The position numbers and the translations under genes were made by a program. Source: Gymnorhina tibicen (Eukaryota; Chordata; Aves; Passeriformes; Artamidae). Taken from it: DNA of 64,000 nt. The stretch lies in NCBI GenBank assembly GCA_013399875.1, contig VXAZ01018984.1, positions 4,813,503-4,877,502 on the forward strand, written 5' to 3'. The notes beneath the pieces are model-generated. The model worked only from the letters and a program-made list of their open reading frames with translations, did no database searches and was not told the DNA's origin. Of this stretch, positions 11,821 through 25,060 are shown in pieces. Position 1 is the first letter of the stretch, and each line of letters starts with the position of its first letter.

Positions 11821-14800
11821 TTAATAACTTAATATCTGATTCTAGTTCAGACTACAAGGGGTCAGCAGAAGTATGGAGACTCTTCCCTACCTGGTTAGCC
11901 AGGACTTCCTCTCAACCACTTTGATGTCAAAAGAAATGTTCTCATTGCATCTCAAATCCTAACTCTGGGACAAGATGCAAATTAATAAGCATTTAATGAG
12001 AATTTTTCAGTTCCCCTAGTTTCAGTTATGGGAAACTGCACTTAAAAGCAAACAAACAAACAACAATTTAACTTAACCTTTAACAATTTTTAGTCTATAA
12101 ATTCAAAGATTAAATACAAAAAATTTTAAAACTATAGGACATCTGTTATGTATAAACAATGCTGTGTTGTTTCAATTCAGATCAGAAAGTGAAGTTGGTA
12201 AACTGGTATTTATTTGAGGTTAGGAATGTTCTTTCACAGTTATTCTGCTGTCTGTGAAAATCATCTATTTTGAGTAGGATCCTGACAGTTTCTGAGCTTC
12301 TTCTGTCAGGCATTCAGCACCTGTCAGAAGCAAACTCTTAGGTACTTCTTTTTAATACACAAATTTATATATACTCTATGTTAAGGGAGTTGGCAGATAG
12401 ACAGACTGGTATGTATTTTGAAGAAATAGCAAATTGTTCTTCCGCAGTGTAGTTATAGGCTGCTTTCATGGTCATTAAAGCCTATTTTAACTTTATCCAA
12501 TAATTTTCTTCCATTTGTATTGGAAAATCTTAGACTGAAAATTTTACCAATCATGCTGAAAATGAATAAGGACACCTCTGCAAAGTCTGAGAAAGAATAT
12601 TTAGGGTTATTCTGGATTTATGGTAATAAATTTTGCCTGGATTTTAACCATCTGTTCTTCAGTTCACATCTTCAGTACTATCACCTTGGGATCGGGTGGC
12701 TGTATTCAGAATGCAGAGTTTAAATTAATTAAGGAGTTGAACTGGATTGGCTGGGGATCTTTTGGGGAAGTTGATTTCAGGGACAAAATGTCCAGCTGTA
12801 TGTCTGATGCCCACCTTGTTTTTAAGTTTGTCAAGACACAGAGCACACTATTGTCACATGATGGTCTAAGTTGATTTGAAACACAATCAAGTCTTGGTCT
12901 CCAGATCTAATCCAGAGTGTATCTTCTGCACATCTCTCATCCTACAATTAATTCAAAGTCCATCTCAAAATGTCCCACCTGGAAAACATGAGATATTAAG
13001 TTGATAAAAAAATCAACACTTTACAAAACAAGGAGATTTCCTCTGGATAATCAGCACAGTTATGGGGGTAAGGAAGAATGTACGCATATGCATATTTAAA
13101 ACTAAATACATTCTAACCCATTTCATTCAGAGTTGTTTTCATTTGACAGATGGAGAGAATTTTGCAAATAGTGCTTGCACCAGCAGTATAAAGTAGCTCT
13201 TTCTGGCTGTACATTTTGGTAAGAGTAGACCTACAAAATTATCTGTATGACATTACTGTGATCACTCAGAAATAGTTTTCTGAATGCTAAAAATGGAAAG
13301 CTAACTTTCCAAATTAAAAAAAATAACCCCAACCAAAAATCAACTAATAAAGCAATATGATGGGCCACTCCCTTGTCAGATTATGTTTTCTGTTTTTCAC
13401 AATGAAGCCTGACACTGTCACGCTTGTTCTGGTTTTAGTTTCATCATTCAAAAATAGCCCATTTCTTTTGACTTTTGATTGTTTTCATTTTTGCCTGGGA
13501 ATTTTGCATGCCCATTTCAAGTGAGAATAAGGGTTTCTATCCCAGATTTAAGAGCCAGCTTGAAAAAACATCATTCTTGCTGCAATAATTTTACTTTAAA
13601 GCTGGAGTAGCATTCATTACATTTCATAAATCATTATTTTTACAAAGCTTAATATTGGTTTGCTATACCAGTAAGAAAAGGTAGCAAACGTGCATGTCTT
13701 AAGTACATGCTTTTCACAAAGAGAAAATACAAACTTTAGGGCAAAATCAGTGAATAATCTAAGGCCCAATAAGGGATTTAGGGCTCTTTTTAGACATATG
13801 GTTGGTAACAGCCCACTCTGAACAGTGATCCTGCCATCTGCAAACACAGTCCTGCACTCAGACCTGCTAAAAAGCACAACAATTTAATAATCCCTGTCTT
13901 TCAGCAACTTGCCTGGGATATTCCTGTGCATTTCCAAAGATATCAAAATTGCTGCATTTACAATGCAGACTGATAGTGATCCTAGAGTTTGGTGAAGTGG
14001 TAGAGCAGACGCACATATTATTCCACTGTTTTCTGGCTAGAAATATGTTCTTGTGTTTTATCCTTTTGAGTCCAGTGCTTTGTGAAGTGTCTGATTTGCT
14101 GTGTGAGGGCACTACCTTCACAGGCAATCCCAAAAGTCAGATTTATGGATTATAATGCAGTTACCATTTGACTGGCATTTCTGCATGACCAGAGTCAAGC
14201 CAGAGTTCTGCTGATCTGACAGGTTGATGGGATGCCAGCAATCCCAGCCCATGTGCCTACATTTCTCCTTCCAAATGGCCAAAAATTTCAAACGGAAAAA
14301 AAACCTGTGTCATTTAGAAATATCTGAATGTTCCATATCCAAAATTCATGAGTTTGTATTATTTAAAACCTTTTCTTCTAAGTCATCATCATTCTTGAAA
14401 GCTTTGAGTCAAGTCATGAAAATATATATGGTAAAGTGAGGAAAAAAACAAACAGATGTAGCAGGATGAAAAAAAAAGGAGAAAAAATTTACCAACTTGT
14501 CCAGAGACCAGAAAGATAAATCCAGCTCAATTCAGACTATGTAAGAGTGCTCCTTTCCATCTTTGTCACATACAGATCTCAAGCTTAACCCACTCAGTTG
14601 TAGGTCACAGTCATATGCTCATAGTGCCTATGAATACACATGGTCAAAGTGTGGGGCTAGAAGTACTTAGGCAGCAAATAACTGTCTGATTTCTTCCTAA
14701 GTTTCCCCCAAAATCCTGGCAAGGGATATGAGGTATACTGCTGAGTGGTATGGCAGAACTTATCCAAATGCTCTCTCTAACAGAGGCAGCACCACCTTTG

Positions 14801-16406
14801 CTCTAGTCTATACCTGCCTCTGAAAGCTTTTGGAAGCATAAAGGCACAAAAGGTCTTTGTAAGTGGTTGACAAGGGAATACTAAACTTTGGACAAATCAT
14901 AATTTCTTCAGTCTCACCTCCAAAGCCCAGCTGGATATATTACAGGTTGAAGAATGGAAGAGACTGGTCTGGTTTGGACTCTGCTCACTGTGGACTCTTT
15001 CGCCCTACACTTTGGAAAGGATTTACAAGAAGGAAATTTAGCAGCTGGCTGGAGCTGCATTATCACAGCAGTGGGAAATTCGGTGGGTATCATCAGATTT
15101 TTGTGAACTAACGTCAGGCTTCCTGAACTGCTGCTTTATTTGTGCCCTGTGGGAATGCAGCCAATATTGTCATGGTATCGCTGAGGCAAATCACAGAACA
15201 AAACCTGCTGCTGATTTCCTGCTTCATATTCCCTATATGCTACCCCGTTGCCAGTGATTTCATGAAAGAGATATCACAGCCCATCCAGATGCACTGGACT
15301 CCTGATTTATACTTCATTACAAGGCACTCCTGTCACCCCATCTACTTGCCTTGCCCTATTATGCATGCATGATTTCGATTGAAAAAAAAAAGAAAATAGG
15401 AAAAGAAAAAAGATGTTCTACTTTCAAAGGCACTCTGTATGACTACATTTTCAGGGAGAGTTTGCCTCTTAAAAATTTCCACTTATTGTCACTAAGCACC
15501 CTTAAAAAATTGGGACTTTATTGGGGAGAGTATTAATTTTACTATACAGGTAATTCCTGTAATACCAGGTATTCTGTTCCTGTATAGTTAAAACCCAGAT
15601 GTCCCAGACTGGGTGGAAAAACCACCCCCAAATTGTCCATTTTCCTGTCTAGTATAAGGACTTTACTTTTGCAGAGTGTCACACATACAATGCACCTGCC
15701 CTTGCTTCACATTGTTACTACCCTGGTGAAATTAAAATGCATATTTCCTTTCCTGGATTTCCTCTTGATGCCTCTCCCCCTGTGACAATTAGCCATACTA
15801 GTTGAAGAAGCAGTGTGTGCAACAGAGAATGACATAGAATAATGTGTCATGTCAAATATATTAAGCGTTTTAAGACATCACAGACCTGGAGGATTCCAGA
15901 CAAAAAGAAACAATTGTTTGAATCCTAAAAAAAAGTTATAGAAACCACAGGGAATTTGAGCTTTAATAGTGCCTGTGATTTCTGTTTAAGGTGGAGGCAT
16001 GTGCACAGTTATGGCTGTAATGTTAAGATTGTGAATGCCATCAGCTTTCTAATAGCATTGTTTTGAAAGATCAAACTTAACGTTGTGTGCTTTGAGGGTT
16101 TTTTCACTCTTTTTTTTTCCTATGGACATTGATGATGGCAGCAGGGTTGAGCCAAAATACATCAGTAAAGTGACAGTGAAGCAGGATTTTCTTTTCCTTA
16201 GCTTTATGGGTTCCCTGATTTTTTTGTGATGCTGTGTGGCTCACACACAGCCCTCACTCAGTGCTGAGGGCTGGTGTACAATGGGGCTCTGGAAAGCTGA
16301 ACCACCTAGAGGTCTTTAACCCTAATTCATGTAGAAGTATGAAGGTCAAAGGCTTGTGGTGTGCTAATAAGTTACCTGGATAGGCCAGAAACCTCCCACA
16401 ATATCT
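11821..16406. other. Non-coding unique DNA, no gene seen
   Basis: About 4.6 kb of AT-rich single-copy DNA. A (CAAA)n run lies at 12049-12063 and A-rich runs lie near 14300-14480 and 15380-15410. Open frames of 60-88 codons are unremarkable and overlap each other on both strands (13617-14155). Confidence 0.6.
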
Positions 16407-16605
16407 TCCTTTTTGCCAGGAAATTTGTTCCCAGAGTCCACTAACAACAGCACCAGTGTTACTTAGAGTAACTAGGAGACAGAACCACATTCTTACCCTT
16501 TACATTTCTCTTTGGTTGGTTTTTATATTAGTGAATCTGCTGCTCTGATGAAGACTCATTGTGTGATGAAACCCTAAATCCTGCCACAAAAACACTGCCT
16601 AATCA
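16407..16605. repeat. Direct duplication, copy 1 (probable allele 1 at an assembly join)
   Basis: This 199-bp segment starts TCCTTTTTGCCAGGAAATTT and is repeated immediately after the N at 16606. The two copies agree base for base except for one C/T difference (CCTAAATCCTGCC here, CCTAAATCTTGCC in copy 2) and a 6-bp CTTATT segment missing here. Both begin and end at the same bases (TCCTTTTT ... CCTAATCA), so the repeat is bounded exactly by the N. Confidence 0.97.
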
Positions 16606-16606
16606 N
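16606..16606. other. Single N: assembly gap or join
   Basis: The only ambiguous base noticed in the window. It sits precisely between the two copies of the 200-bp duplication, which is what is seen when two overlapping contig or read ends are joined without collapsing the overlap. Confidence 0.97.
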
Positions 16607-16811
16607 TCCTTTTTGCCAGGAAATTTGTTCCCAGAGTCCACTAACAACAGCACCAGTGTTACTTAGAGTAACTAGGAGACAGAACCACATTCTTACCCTT
16701 TACATTTCTCTTTGGTTGGTTTTTATATTAGTGAATCTGCTGCTCTGATGAAGACTCATTCTTATTGTGTGATGAAACCCTAAATCTTGCCACAAAAACA
16801 CTGCCTAATCA
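16607..16811. repeat. Direct duplication, copy 2 (probable allele 2 at an assembly join)
   Basis: A 205-bp second copy of 16407-16605, differing by a 6-bp insertion (ACTCATTCTTATTGTG in place of ACTCATTGTG) and one transition. The insertion makes a short ATT repeat-like slip, a typical allelic indel. The unique sequence continues smoothly afterwards at 16812. Confidence 0.97.
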
Positions 16812-19199
16812 TGAGAAAGAGAACCACCAGGGAGGAGGCAGTGAGGAGAAGCTCCAGTGCAGCTGGAGAAATCCAGTGGTTGTTTGGGTATGAAAATTAA
16901 TTGATGTTTGAGTGAAAAGATGATTTGTTAAATTTTGCATTATTAAGGCTGTTCCACTGAATTTGACTAACACCCTATCTTAAGTAAGAAAGAACAATTC
17001 TGTTTACCAGAAGTGGGCCCCAAAATTTCCAGCATGACCAGAAAGAATACCAGCTTTGAGAGATAAGTTTTGTACGTGAAACCAAAGGAAGCAACACTTC
17101 GAGCCTTTATAAAAGTCCAGGGACTTTACATTCACACAAGCCATGTTACTATAAAAAGGGAGAGTTTGCAGCACTCATAATTTAGCCTTAGTTTCTCAAG
17201 GACTTCTGAGGAGTCATACAGAAAATATTACTAGATGTCCTTGAGTGAAGCTTAGAAGAAAAAAGTAAAGTGGTATCAGTCCACAGAAGAGAGATCAGTC
17301 TCAGCATGTTGGAAACAAAGCTCAGTGCTCAGTGCACTAGATTACCAGATCACAAATCACAGTCAAAGCAAAACTGAGAGGGCATGAGAAGCCTTAAAAA
17401 TTCAGCTGATACTGGACTAAAGATCATGATAGATTTCTTGCTTCCTGCACTGATCACAAACAAAAGTAGCATCCAGTCTTGAGACAGAGCTAAAAATACA
17501 TCTTGAAAAAAGCAAAGGTTGTTGCTTCTGTAGAGTATGGAGGAGGGTGAAAATATGCCTGAAATCAGGCTTCATAGAGATAAAATGTACTGTAGAAGGA
17601 CAGGAATCCACATTAAAAAAAAATCAGATAGACAAAAGCTAAACTAATTGTAAATCTGAAAATAATAAAGATGTGGCAGCTTTCCAGTATATATGAAAAT
17701 GCCACAGGGAAAAGTCCTAAAATAAATATTTTCAGCATGAATAAAGTTTTGGGAACAGGAAAAAAGGCAGGATAAAGAACACAATAAGATTATGTCCCTA
17801 TGACTGTGCTGAAGAGAATATAGGATCCGTGACCCAATATTGCCAGATGTGTGTATGCTGCATAAGGTTCCTGCAATGTTCTCCCAGCAGCTGGAGTGAA
17901 ACCTAAGTGTGAATACAGGTGCTTCTCCTCAATATTTGCCTTCTTTGTAGAAGCAGCACTCTGAAGAAGGGGAAGATTTCAGGAAGAATGAGAAATGCCT
18001 TCAGCTTCTTCCAATACAGTGCACAAGGGAGATGGAGGGAAAGGGTGTGTTTCCTCTAGCCCAGTCTCTGCCTGCTAAAAAATAAGTTCTCCAGGCTGAA
18101 ACAAAATGGATTCATCCACAGTCAGTCCTAGGGAAATGTGTAAATTAATCTCTGAAGAGAGGCGCCTAGCAAACTTCCTTGACAACGAAAGGAGCCTAGA
18201 GGACATCTCAGGTTGCGTGTCTAATATGAAGATGAGTAAAATCAGCTGGGATTGATCCCATGATGAGTTTTGAAGATTCAAATCTCATGTAGGGAACCAA
18301 AGCATCAAACAGCATTGGCAGAGGTTGCTGACCGGAGCAGTATGGGACTGAACCCCACAAGCTTCTTCAGATGTAACCAAGAGTGATTATTGCATGAACT
18401 ATATTTCTGTACTAGCTTTCACTGTAAGGGCTAAGTGTAAAATAATTCCCCCATTAAGGGCTTGAAAGATTTTGATTTGAGCCAGTAGCTGTTAGAGCTC
18501 CAAATTCTTTTATGTGCTCTAGAATAAGTGAAGCAACACATGAGGCTCCTTAGTTATCATGCACAATGAACAAGGCCAGCAAATTCAGTGTTAAATGTGA
18601 GAAAGCTCAAACACACCAAGACTTGGCAGTGCATACTCCTGGCACAAATGAAATTTTAACTTCTCCCTTTGGAATATCATGCAATACCACTGTCATTTCA
18701 ACAAAAGCACTTGAGTACCTTTGACCCAGATGAAACCAAATCACTTTGGTAAAGACACCATGGTTTATTTCCTTGTCTTCCCCTGGCATCAGCAAAGAGA
18801 AATTATCTTGCATGGCTGCTCTAATTATGCATGCCCACACCATGAAACTTCCCTGTCTTTTAAGCAGTCTAGTTTAATTCATTGGAACATGTAAACTAAT
18901 CATTTACTCGTAATGCCTTGAAAAATTCACCCTGTGCCCAGAGAATAAGTCTTGTCAGCTTGCAGAGGTTACACTGTGGTTTTATAACCCCAGCCCTTTG
19001 CTAAGAACAAAACTCAACTGCATGATGCCATGAGCAAGAGCCTCCAAAGTCTAGAGCAAGGTTTCTGTGCTCAGAGTCTACCGCAATGCCCCCTCCCCAA
19101 GCCTAATATGAAAGAGTTTATTTTCTATAAGTCTTTTGCTGCTGTTGACTGCCCATGTCATGTCTTCATTTAATAGCTGTGGCTTCCTCTAAGTTTATT
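16812..19199. other. Non-coding unique DNA, no gene seen
   Basis: Purine-rich unique sequence with many short A runs. No recognisable repeat family or coding segment. Around 18600-18845 there is a block with POU/homeodomain-like cores (CTAATTATGCATGC at 18817-18830) that may be conserved, but this is only a composition-based impression. Confidence 0.55.
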
Positions 19200-19720
19200 T
19201 ACTTGCCCCTGAAGCTTTGAATGAAGGACCGCTTACATTTAATTACTTTATAATGCAGCTTGAATAATAAATGTGTGTCTGCTAATTGATAGCTCCTTCT
19301 CAATGAGGCTTTGTATCTTATCCCTGCCTGTCCCCTCGGGTGCTCTGGGTAACTTCATTGTTAAGACTGCTGATTCAAATAGAAAGGGCACAGGAAATTC
19401 AGATTCGATACTGTACAGCGCAGCCCAGTAAATGTGATCCACATCTGACTTCCAGGGAGGTGTGTTCAAAGGGGAATAAACAACTGTGCTGATGACAGAA
19501 GCACATGGATTGCATGTCTGAGGCTAGGTTGCCATTGCCTACCCGTCCTTTACAACATAACCTTTGTTTAAAATAGGTGTAGGCAAATTAATCAGGTCAA
19601 CTGAAGATTGAAGCAGATAATCAGCACTCAATCAAGGGACAACCGTCCAGCAGTAGAAACATCAGTGTAAACTTTGCCACTAAGCCGAGCAACAACAAGC
19701 CCAGACGTCGTAAAGAAAAC
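19200..19720. promoter_or_regulatory. Candidate conserved non-coding element (inference)
   Basis: Unique, low-repeat sequence with moderate GC and retained CpGs (GATTCGATACTG and CAGCGCAGCC around 19403-19426, GACGTCG near 19705) and several homeodomain-type cores (GCTAATTGATAG at 19281-19292, AATTAATCAGG near 19586). It has no useful open frame. The combination is typical of developmental enhancers, but conservation is untested. Confidence 0.22.
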
Positions 19721-22700
19721 TTTGGAATTGTGAAAAATTTTCAACCATGGATTGCTTTGTTCAATAAACATAAGCATCATGCCTCTACCCAGGAAACTAG
19801 CAACTGCTGCTTTCTACTCCTGCCTGGGATGGGGTCCTCTCAGACATGTTTTCTACTTCCTAGAGGAGTGTCCAATCTACACTGGACCTTAGACTGTTCA
19901 GGAGAAAACAACAGTTCTGGAGGAGGGAAGATCAGTACTGCTTGGACATAAGATAATTAATAATTTAGGGCCCATGCATATGGCCAGGTTTTTGCCCAAA
20001 GCAAAATGATCTTGCTGAAACAGAAATAGGCATTATGCATTGTTTAAATGGGAACTCAGTATCTGAAGATAAAGTCTTTGCTGTGAAAAGTTTGGGGAAT
20101 TATTCAGGTAGAAGCAGTGGCTGCTGAGTGATGTTTCAGGATATGACACAGCACCCAGAGATTTGGATGAATCTTTTCATATGAAGTGCTAAAGAGATGG
20201 GCTGTGCAGTAGCAGAGACAGGCTATTCAGTATGCCTGTGACTGCTACAGGACTCAAAATGTTTTCCCTTTGGGAAAAGAAAAAGAAAAACAAAACAAAA
20301 CAAAACAGTAGAAATTTCTGGACATATCACACTTACAGACAAGCAAGTGTACATGGGTTATTCTCGTACTCTGAAGTTTTGCACTGAATGCTTGATAGGA
20401 ATACTCTAGGAAAATCAGCAGTGCAAATATAAACCTTACAACAATTTCCAGATGACTGAACCTATCATTTCACTTAGAAAGCCTGTTATGTAGTCCTTGT
20501 GTTATTCCAATAGATGTAAAATCAACATCGTGCTAGGCACTATATTAGAGAGTATTCAAAGGCAATCGTCCAAAGTTATTTGGGGGGTTGGCATAAATTG
20601 CACTCTTAAAGAAAAAGGAAAAGCTTGCTCTTTGTGTCATAATATAAGAAGTAGACTGGAAATTACCTCCTTATAATGTGATCATAAGCTCCAAATACAC
20701 GGCAGTGTATCCATGAAGTCTTGGAACATACTTCCTCTACTCTGGAAGTACATAGAGATTTATGCAGCATCTTTGCTTGTACTGAGTATAACATGAAATA
20801 TTTCTGGTTTGCTGGCACAACTGATAAACAATACCAAGTTTCCATTTTTATATACAGATTTTCAGTCTTCTATGTACAGAAAATTATTACCACATAAGGA
20901 TTTAACCAGACATTTTCAAGCAAAAGCAGGCATACATTCTTGCCAGAGATCAAGATTGGTCAGAAACACATTCACAGTTTATTTTACTATCCTTTCTAAA
21001 CTTTCTGCAAGTCAGATGAATTGCCAGGCAGGTTTCTGTTGTTCTTTTTTAAAAAAGCTGTTCTTCAAAAGCTCTCTTTTTGCTTTGTAGTTTCAGTGGA
21101 GATAAAACAATTGTGCACATCTGTGCTTTTCTAGTTACTGTATTTATTTGTTTTGTTCTTGCATTTCTTCCTTATGCTTTGCATATCTGCCTGAATTGTG
21201 ATAGAAATTGCTGTGCTCAAACAAACCTTTCCTGTCTCCTTGTCTTTCTCTTTTTATCCTTTTCATATGACCTTGGCGTATTTTCTTCTCTGTTGTCATT
21301 CCTAAATATTGTTTTCTCTTTCAGGTTCAACTTTTTTGACTTCTTTGCTCCTATCATCACTTTTATGATTCTTATTTTAAAGCCCATCATAAAAATCTTT
21401 GTTTTCTGTTTTATGTCTCTGTCTTCCCTTTCCTTCTTGTAAAAACACTGACTGTTTTCTCGGGAAGCTGTTAGGTGTCATTTATTTTCCCTTTGTTTCC
21501 CCTACACTACAGCTTTAGATAACAGAGGATATGTAACAAAATATACATGGCTACAGCTACATACAATTAAATTAAAATTACCACACAAAAATGAGGAAAA
21601 ATAGATTCTAGTGAACTACATGACAAAGGGCAGATGCTGTTCGCTTGTTTTGGCACTGGACCTTGCTGAGATCTAACTTTGCAGGTCTAGCCTTAGAGAC
21701 AGGAGGTTTTGCAGCATTCAGCCCTTAGAGCTTAGGATTTTAGATGTCCTGCTGACAGCCTTTCCTCCATCTATTCTGGTTTCCACCCTCTGGTTTCTGA
21801 GCTGCTGCTATCACTCAGCCTTTCATTTTACACTGAATATGATAATAAAAGGATTTCTGACATTAAAAAAAGCACAGTCACAATAAACAGGCCTTGTCCA
21901 CTTGGTCAGAAAATACCAAAAGGTTTTAAATTCATTCCTTCCAGTGGCCAATACCTTATCATAATGCATCGTCATCCCCAGAATATATCGTTATCAGAAA
22001 GTTAATTCTAAGATGACACCATTTCTTTTGTTATTGGTGATCATGTCTGGATAAATGGAACAGAATATTTCAAGTGAATATTCAGCATTTGCAAGCATGT
22101 GTTCCAATTATTTTCTACCATTAATTTTTTCGATACCAATCATTAGAAATGGTGAAAAATGGATAGTTAGACTGGAGGGGGAAAAAAAGTTACATGAGGT
22201 GGGATTTGTTTTGTTTTTGTTTTTTCTAACTGTTATTTTCAACAACTAGATGAACTTAAGTAGGACCTAGAGCTCAAACTGTCACTCGCTCTCCTTTAAG
22301 ATCCTATTCTCCAAGTGGACCCACTGGAGTGGATAAAAAAATGCAATTGAACAACACAACTCAAAGTTTAAAGCTCAGCATCATGTAAAACACTCAAAGT
22401 GTCACTGCTTGAAGAGTAAACATTAAGAAAGATTTTTAAAAGAGCATAAATTCATTAATATTTTCTGTAGTCTAACTGAATACTTTCTAGTAATTGACAG
22501 ATTAAACATTACACTTTGCAAACTGCTCCACTTCCTGAATGAATCATTACACGAAATCATGCAAGCTGGTGTACTTCATAAGCTCTTTAACTTTCATGGT
22601 ATTATGCAGTGATTGTTTCATGTGAAAAAGAGAACATCCTTACTTAGAAAGCATGCACCCGCTCCCCAACTGCTGTACATCACTCAGCATTGACTATCCA

Positions 22701-24480
22701 GGATGACTGCCCAAACCATTAGGAGAGAAGGTCACATCTGTTTTCAGTTTCTTTTTTCTGGTCAAAAGTGTCTTAGAGGCTTTGCTGCATAAAGTGGAAA
22801 AAAAAAAAAAAGGCAAAAAGTCCTTTAATGCAGACCAGCACCTTTCTGAGAAGCAGACAGTCTGATGGCTATGCAGCTCTGTTGGGCAATAAAAGTTTAA
22901 TATTCATCTGCATCTTCTGCACTCTGTGGAATCATGCACACTTCACATGCATTTGATTCTCTCACGTGTTAGGGGGTTACCTGGTATACTTCCCCATGTG
23001 AATCTTTTGGGAACTCACACAGATGAGTACTGATTTCATGACCAGGTTTAGCTGTAAAAAGACAGGTGCCCTATTCAAACAAATCCATCTTCACTTTCCA
23101 CATATTATTATCCTCTTCTGATTTTGTTCTCTCCAGAGTCCTGGGTTTCTTCCTTTTTTTCCGTGGTAATTGGTATTTCCTGGCACAGGAATTTCAATCA
23201 CTATATTCTCCATTGCCTTGAAGGCCATCGTTGAGGAGTAAAAGCTCACTCTGTATACACTGAAAGACTCATTTACCTCAGCTGAGCTGTGCTGCTTTGT
23301 GCCAGCTGAGGACCTGACCTACCTTTAAGAAGTATAAGTTGACAGGAGGCACTCTTTTAACAAAAAAATAATAAAACTGTTTGTTACCTATCTGTACACT
23401 GATACGTTCTTTCATTTCTGCAACTGACACCTAAACATCTGAATTCAACACCCAGAGATAACATAGGCAGCAATACTAAAAGACTTTATGTACTCCAAGT
23501 AGTCCCCTGGCATAAATCTTTGAAGGCTCAGAGCCCTAACAAATACAACTGATGTACATGTATTGGTTCATAAATTCTGTTTATTACATCTTTGGCTGCC
23601 CTCTATTTGTTTTCCATACTCTCCTCTGCATGCTGAAAAAGATGTTCCCCTACAGCTTGTGCCTACTCTGGTCCATTTTTTGCTATAACAAAATAAAATA
23701 CCAGAATACGTTTGGTAGCAGTGATTTTTTGAGTTTTGTCTTTGCAGTGACAACAAACACATACTAATGAATAGTCAAGTAAGCAGACATAAATAATTAA
23801 CAGAGTTTCTTATTATTTTTAGAACATGCTAATTCTGGCTGGATCCTGGCATATAGAACAAGGGAATGTTTTGTAAAATCCCCTGTTGTATTACAGAAAT
23901 GTTACAGAAATGTTATCATTTTTCTCTTCTCGCTCAACTTTCAGATTCTTATTCCCTCTTGAAGAGCAAGACAACAAAGTCAACCTACCAGAGTAGAATT
24001 TTAACCAGTGGTTAATTAGCCATTCAGCTTCAACTTAAAACTAAGTTGCTTTCCAAAATATTCTCGTATATTTCCTGAATTTCCTGGATGATTTTTTTCC
24101 CTTAAAAGAAAGGAGGGTTTAATTGAACACCACAGGTTTTGCTTTCCAGGTTCTTGTCTTTTTTTTTTTTTTTTTGGATATGGTCTTACAGTGGTAACTG
24201 GCAAGCAATCCTGCTTCAATAAATCAAAAAGTACAACTGGGTGCCAAAAGAAAACACTTGCAATGAGTCTCTCCTATTGAAGCCACATGATTTTAACCGA
24301 TATTGACAAGCAGTACATTATATCTTGGTTGAGAAAATTTAGTTAATATTGAATCACACACAAAAAAAAAGAAAAATCAAAAAAAATAATTTTAGAGATC
24401 CCAGTGCTCTGGAGGTGACAATTTTTCTACCTTCGCACACTCTAAGAGTTACCCAAAGGGATGCATTTGAGGGTAGTGTG
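19721..24480. other. Non-coding unique DNA with short low-complexity tracts
   Basis: No gene seen. It contains (CAAAA)n at 20291-20306, a T-rich/pyrimidine-rich stretch about 21110-21440 (which yields a hydrophobic 120-codon frame that is a composition artefact), A14 at 22798-22811 and T17 at 24159-24175. No LINE, LTR or satellite was recognised. Confidence 0.6.
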
Positions 24481-25060
24481 AGCAAGACACACGGTATTTA
24501 ATAATGCTGGACTCTAATTCTGACCGGCTGTTGTGATTTTCTTTTCAAACCGCTGTGTGTCTTTCATTCACGAGTGCTTTATACACTTTGGAAAATAAGA
24601 GATGGTTGAATATATGACATCATTGCTGCTAACAAGGGGAAACAAAAGAGGCAAATTTACATGAGAAAGGTGGCTTTTCTGCGGCAGTGAAGGGAGGGAG
24701 GGTCATAGGTTCATTCCTCTGTTTGCAGGCTATGGATAGTGCTATAGGCTTATCATGCCTTACACTGCGGGGCTCACAGTCAGCAGAAACAGCACTGAGC
24801 CCATTGCTGACTACAAAAAGACCATTATCCCCTAATAACAGTTGTGCTGTCTGTGACTTTTGCATGGCACTAGGAGTTCGTTTCATGTTCAATGGCTCTC
24901 TGAGAGAAGAACAAACCAGTCTGCCTCTTCTTTGTACGGGTTTGTTCTGTGAGGGCAAGGGACCAAGAACAGGGGAAGTTGTTTCGTGACTGCTGTTGTC
25001 AGCAAGTCTCCCCCATACAGTTACTGACTTAATTTGACCTCTTTATGGTAGCAAACGCCA
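24481..25060. other. Moderate-GC block open on both strands; not identified
   Basis: Between 24629 and 24989 a 100-codon plus frame and a 109-codon minus frame overlap almost completely, and GC is higher than in the flanks. Neither translation resembles a family I know, and neither is flanked by convincing splice signals. It could be a conserved non-coding element with few stop codons, an unrecognised exon, or chance. Confidence 0.2.

Noticed and set aside
21080..21442. Hydrophobic 120-residue frame that looks like a membrane protein
   Set aside because: Arises from T-rich sequence, which codes Phe, Leu and Ile whatever the origin; no family pattern.
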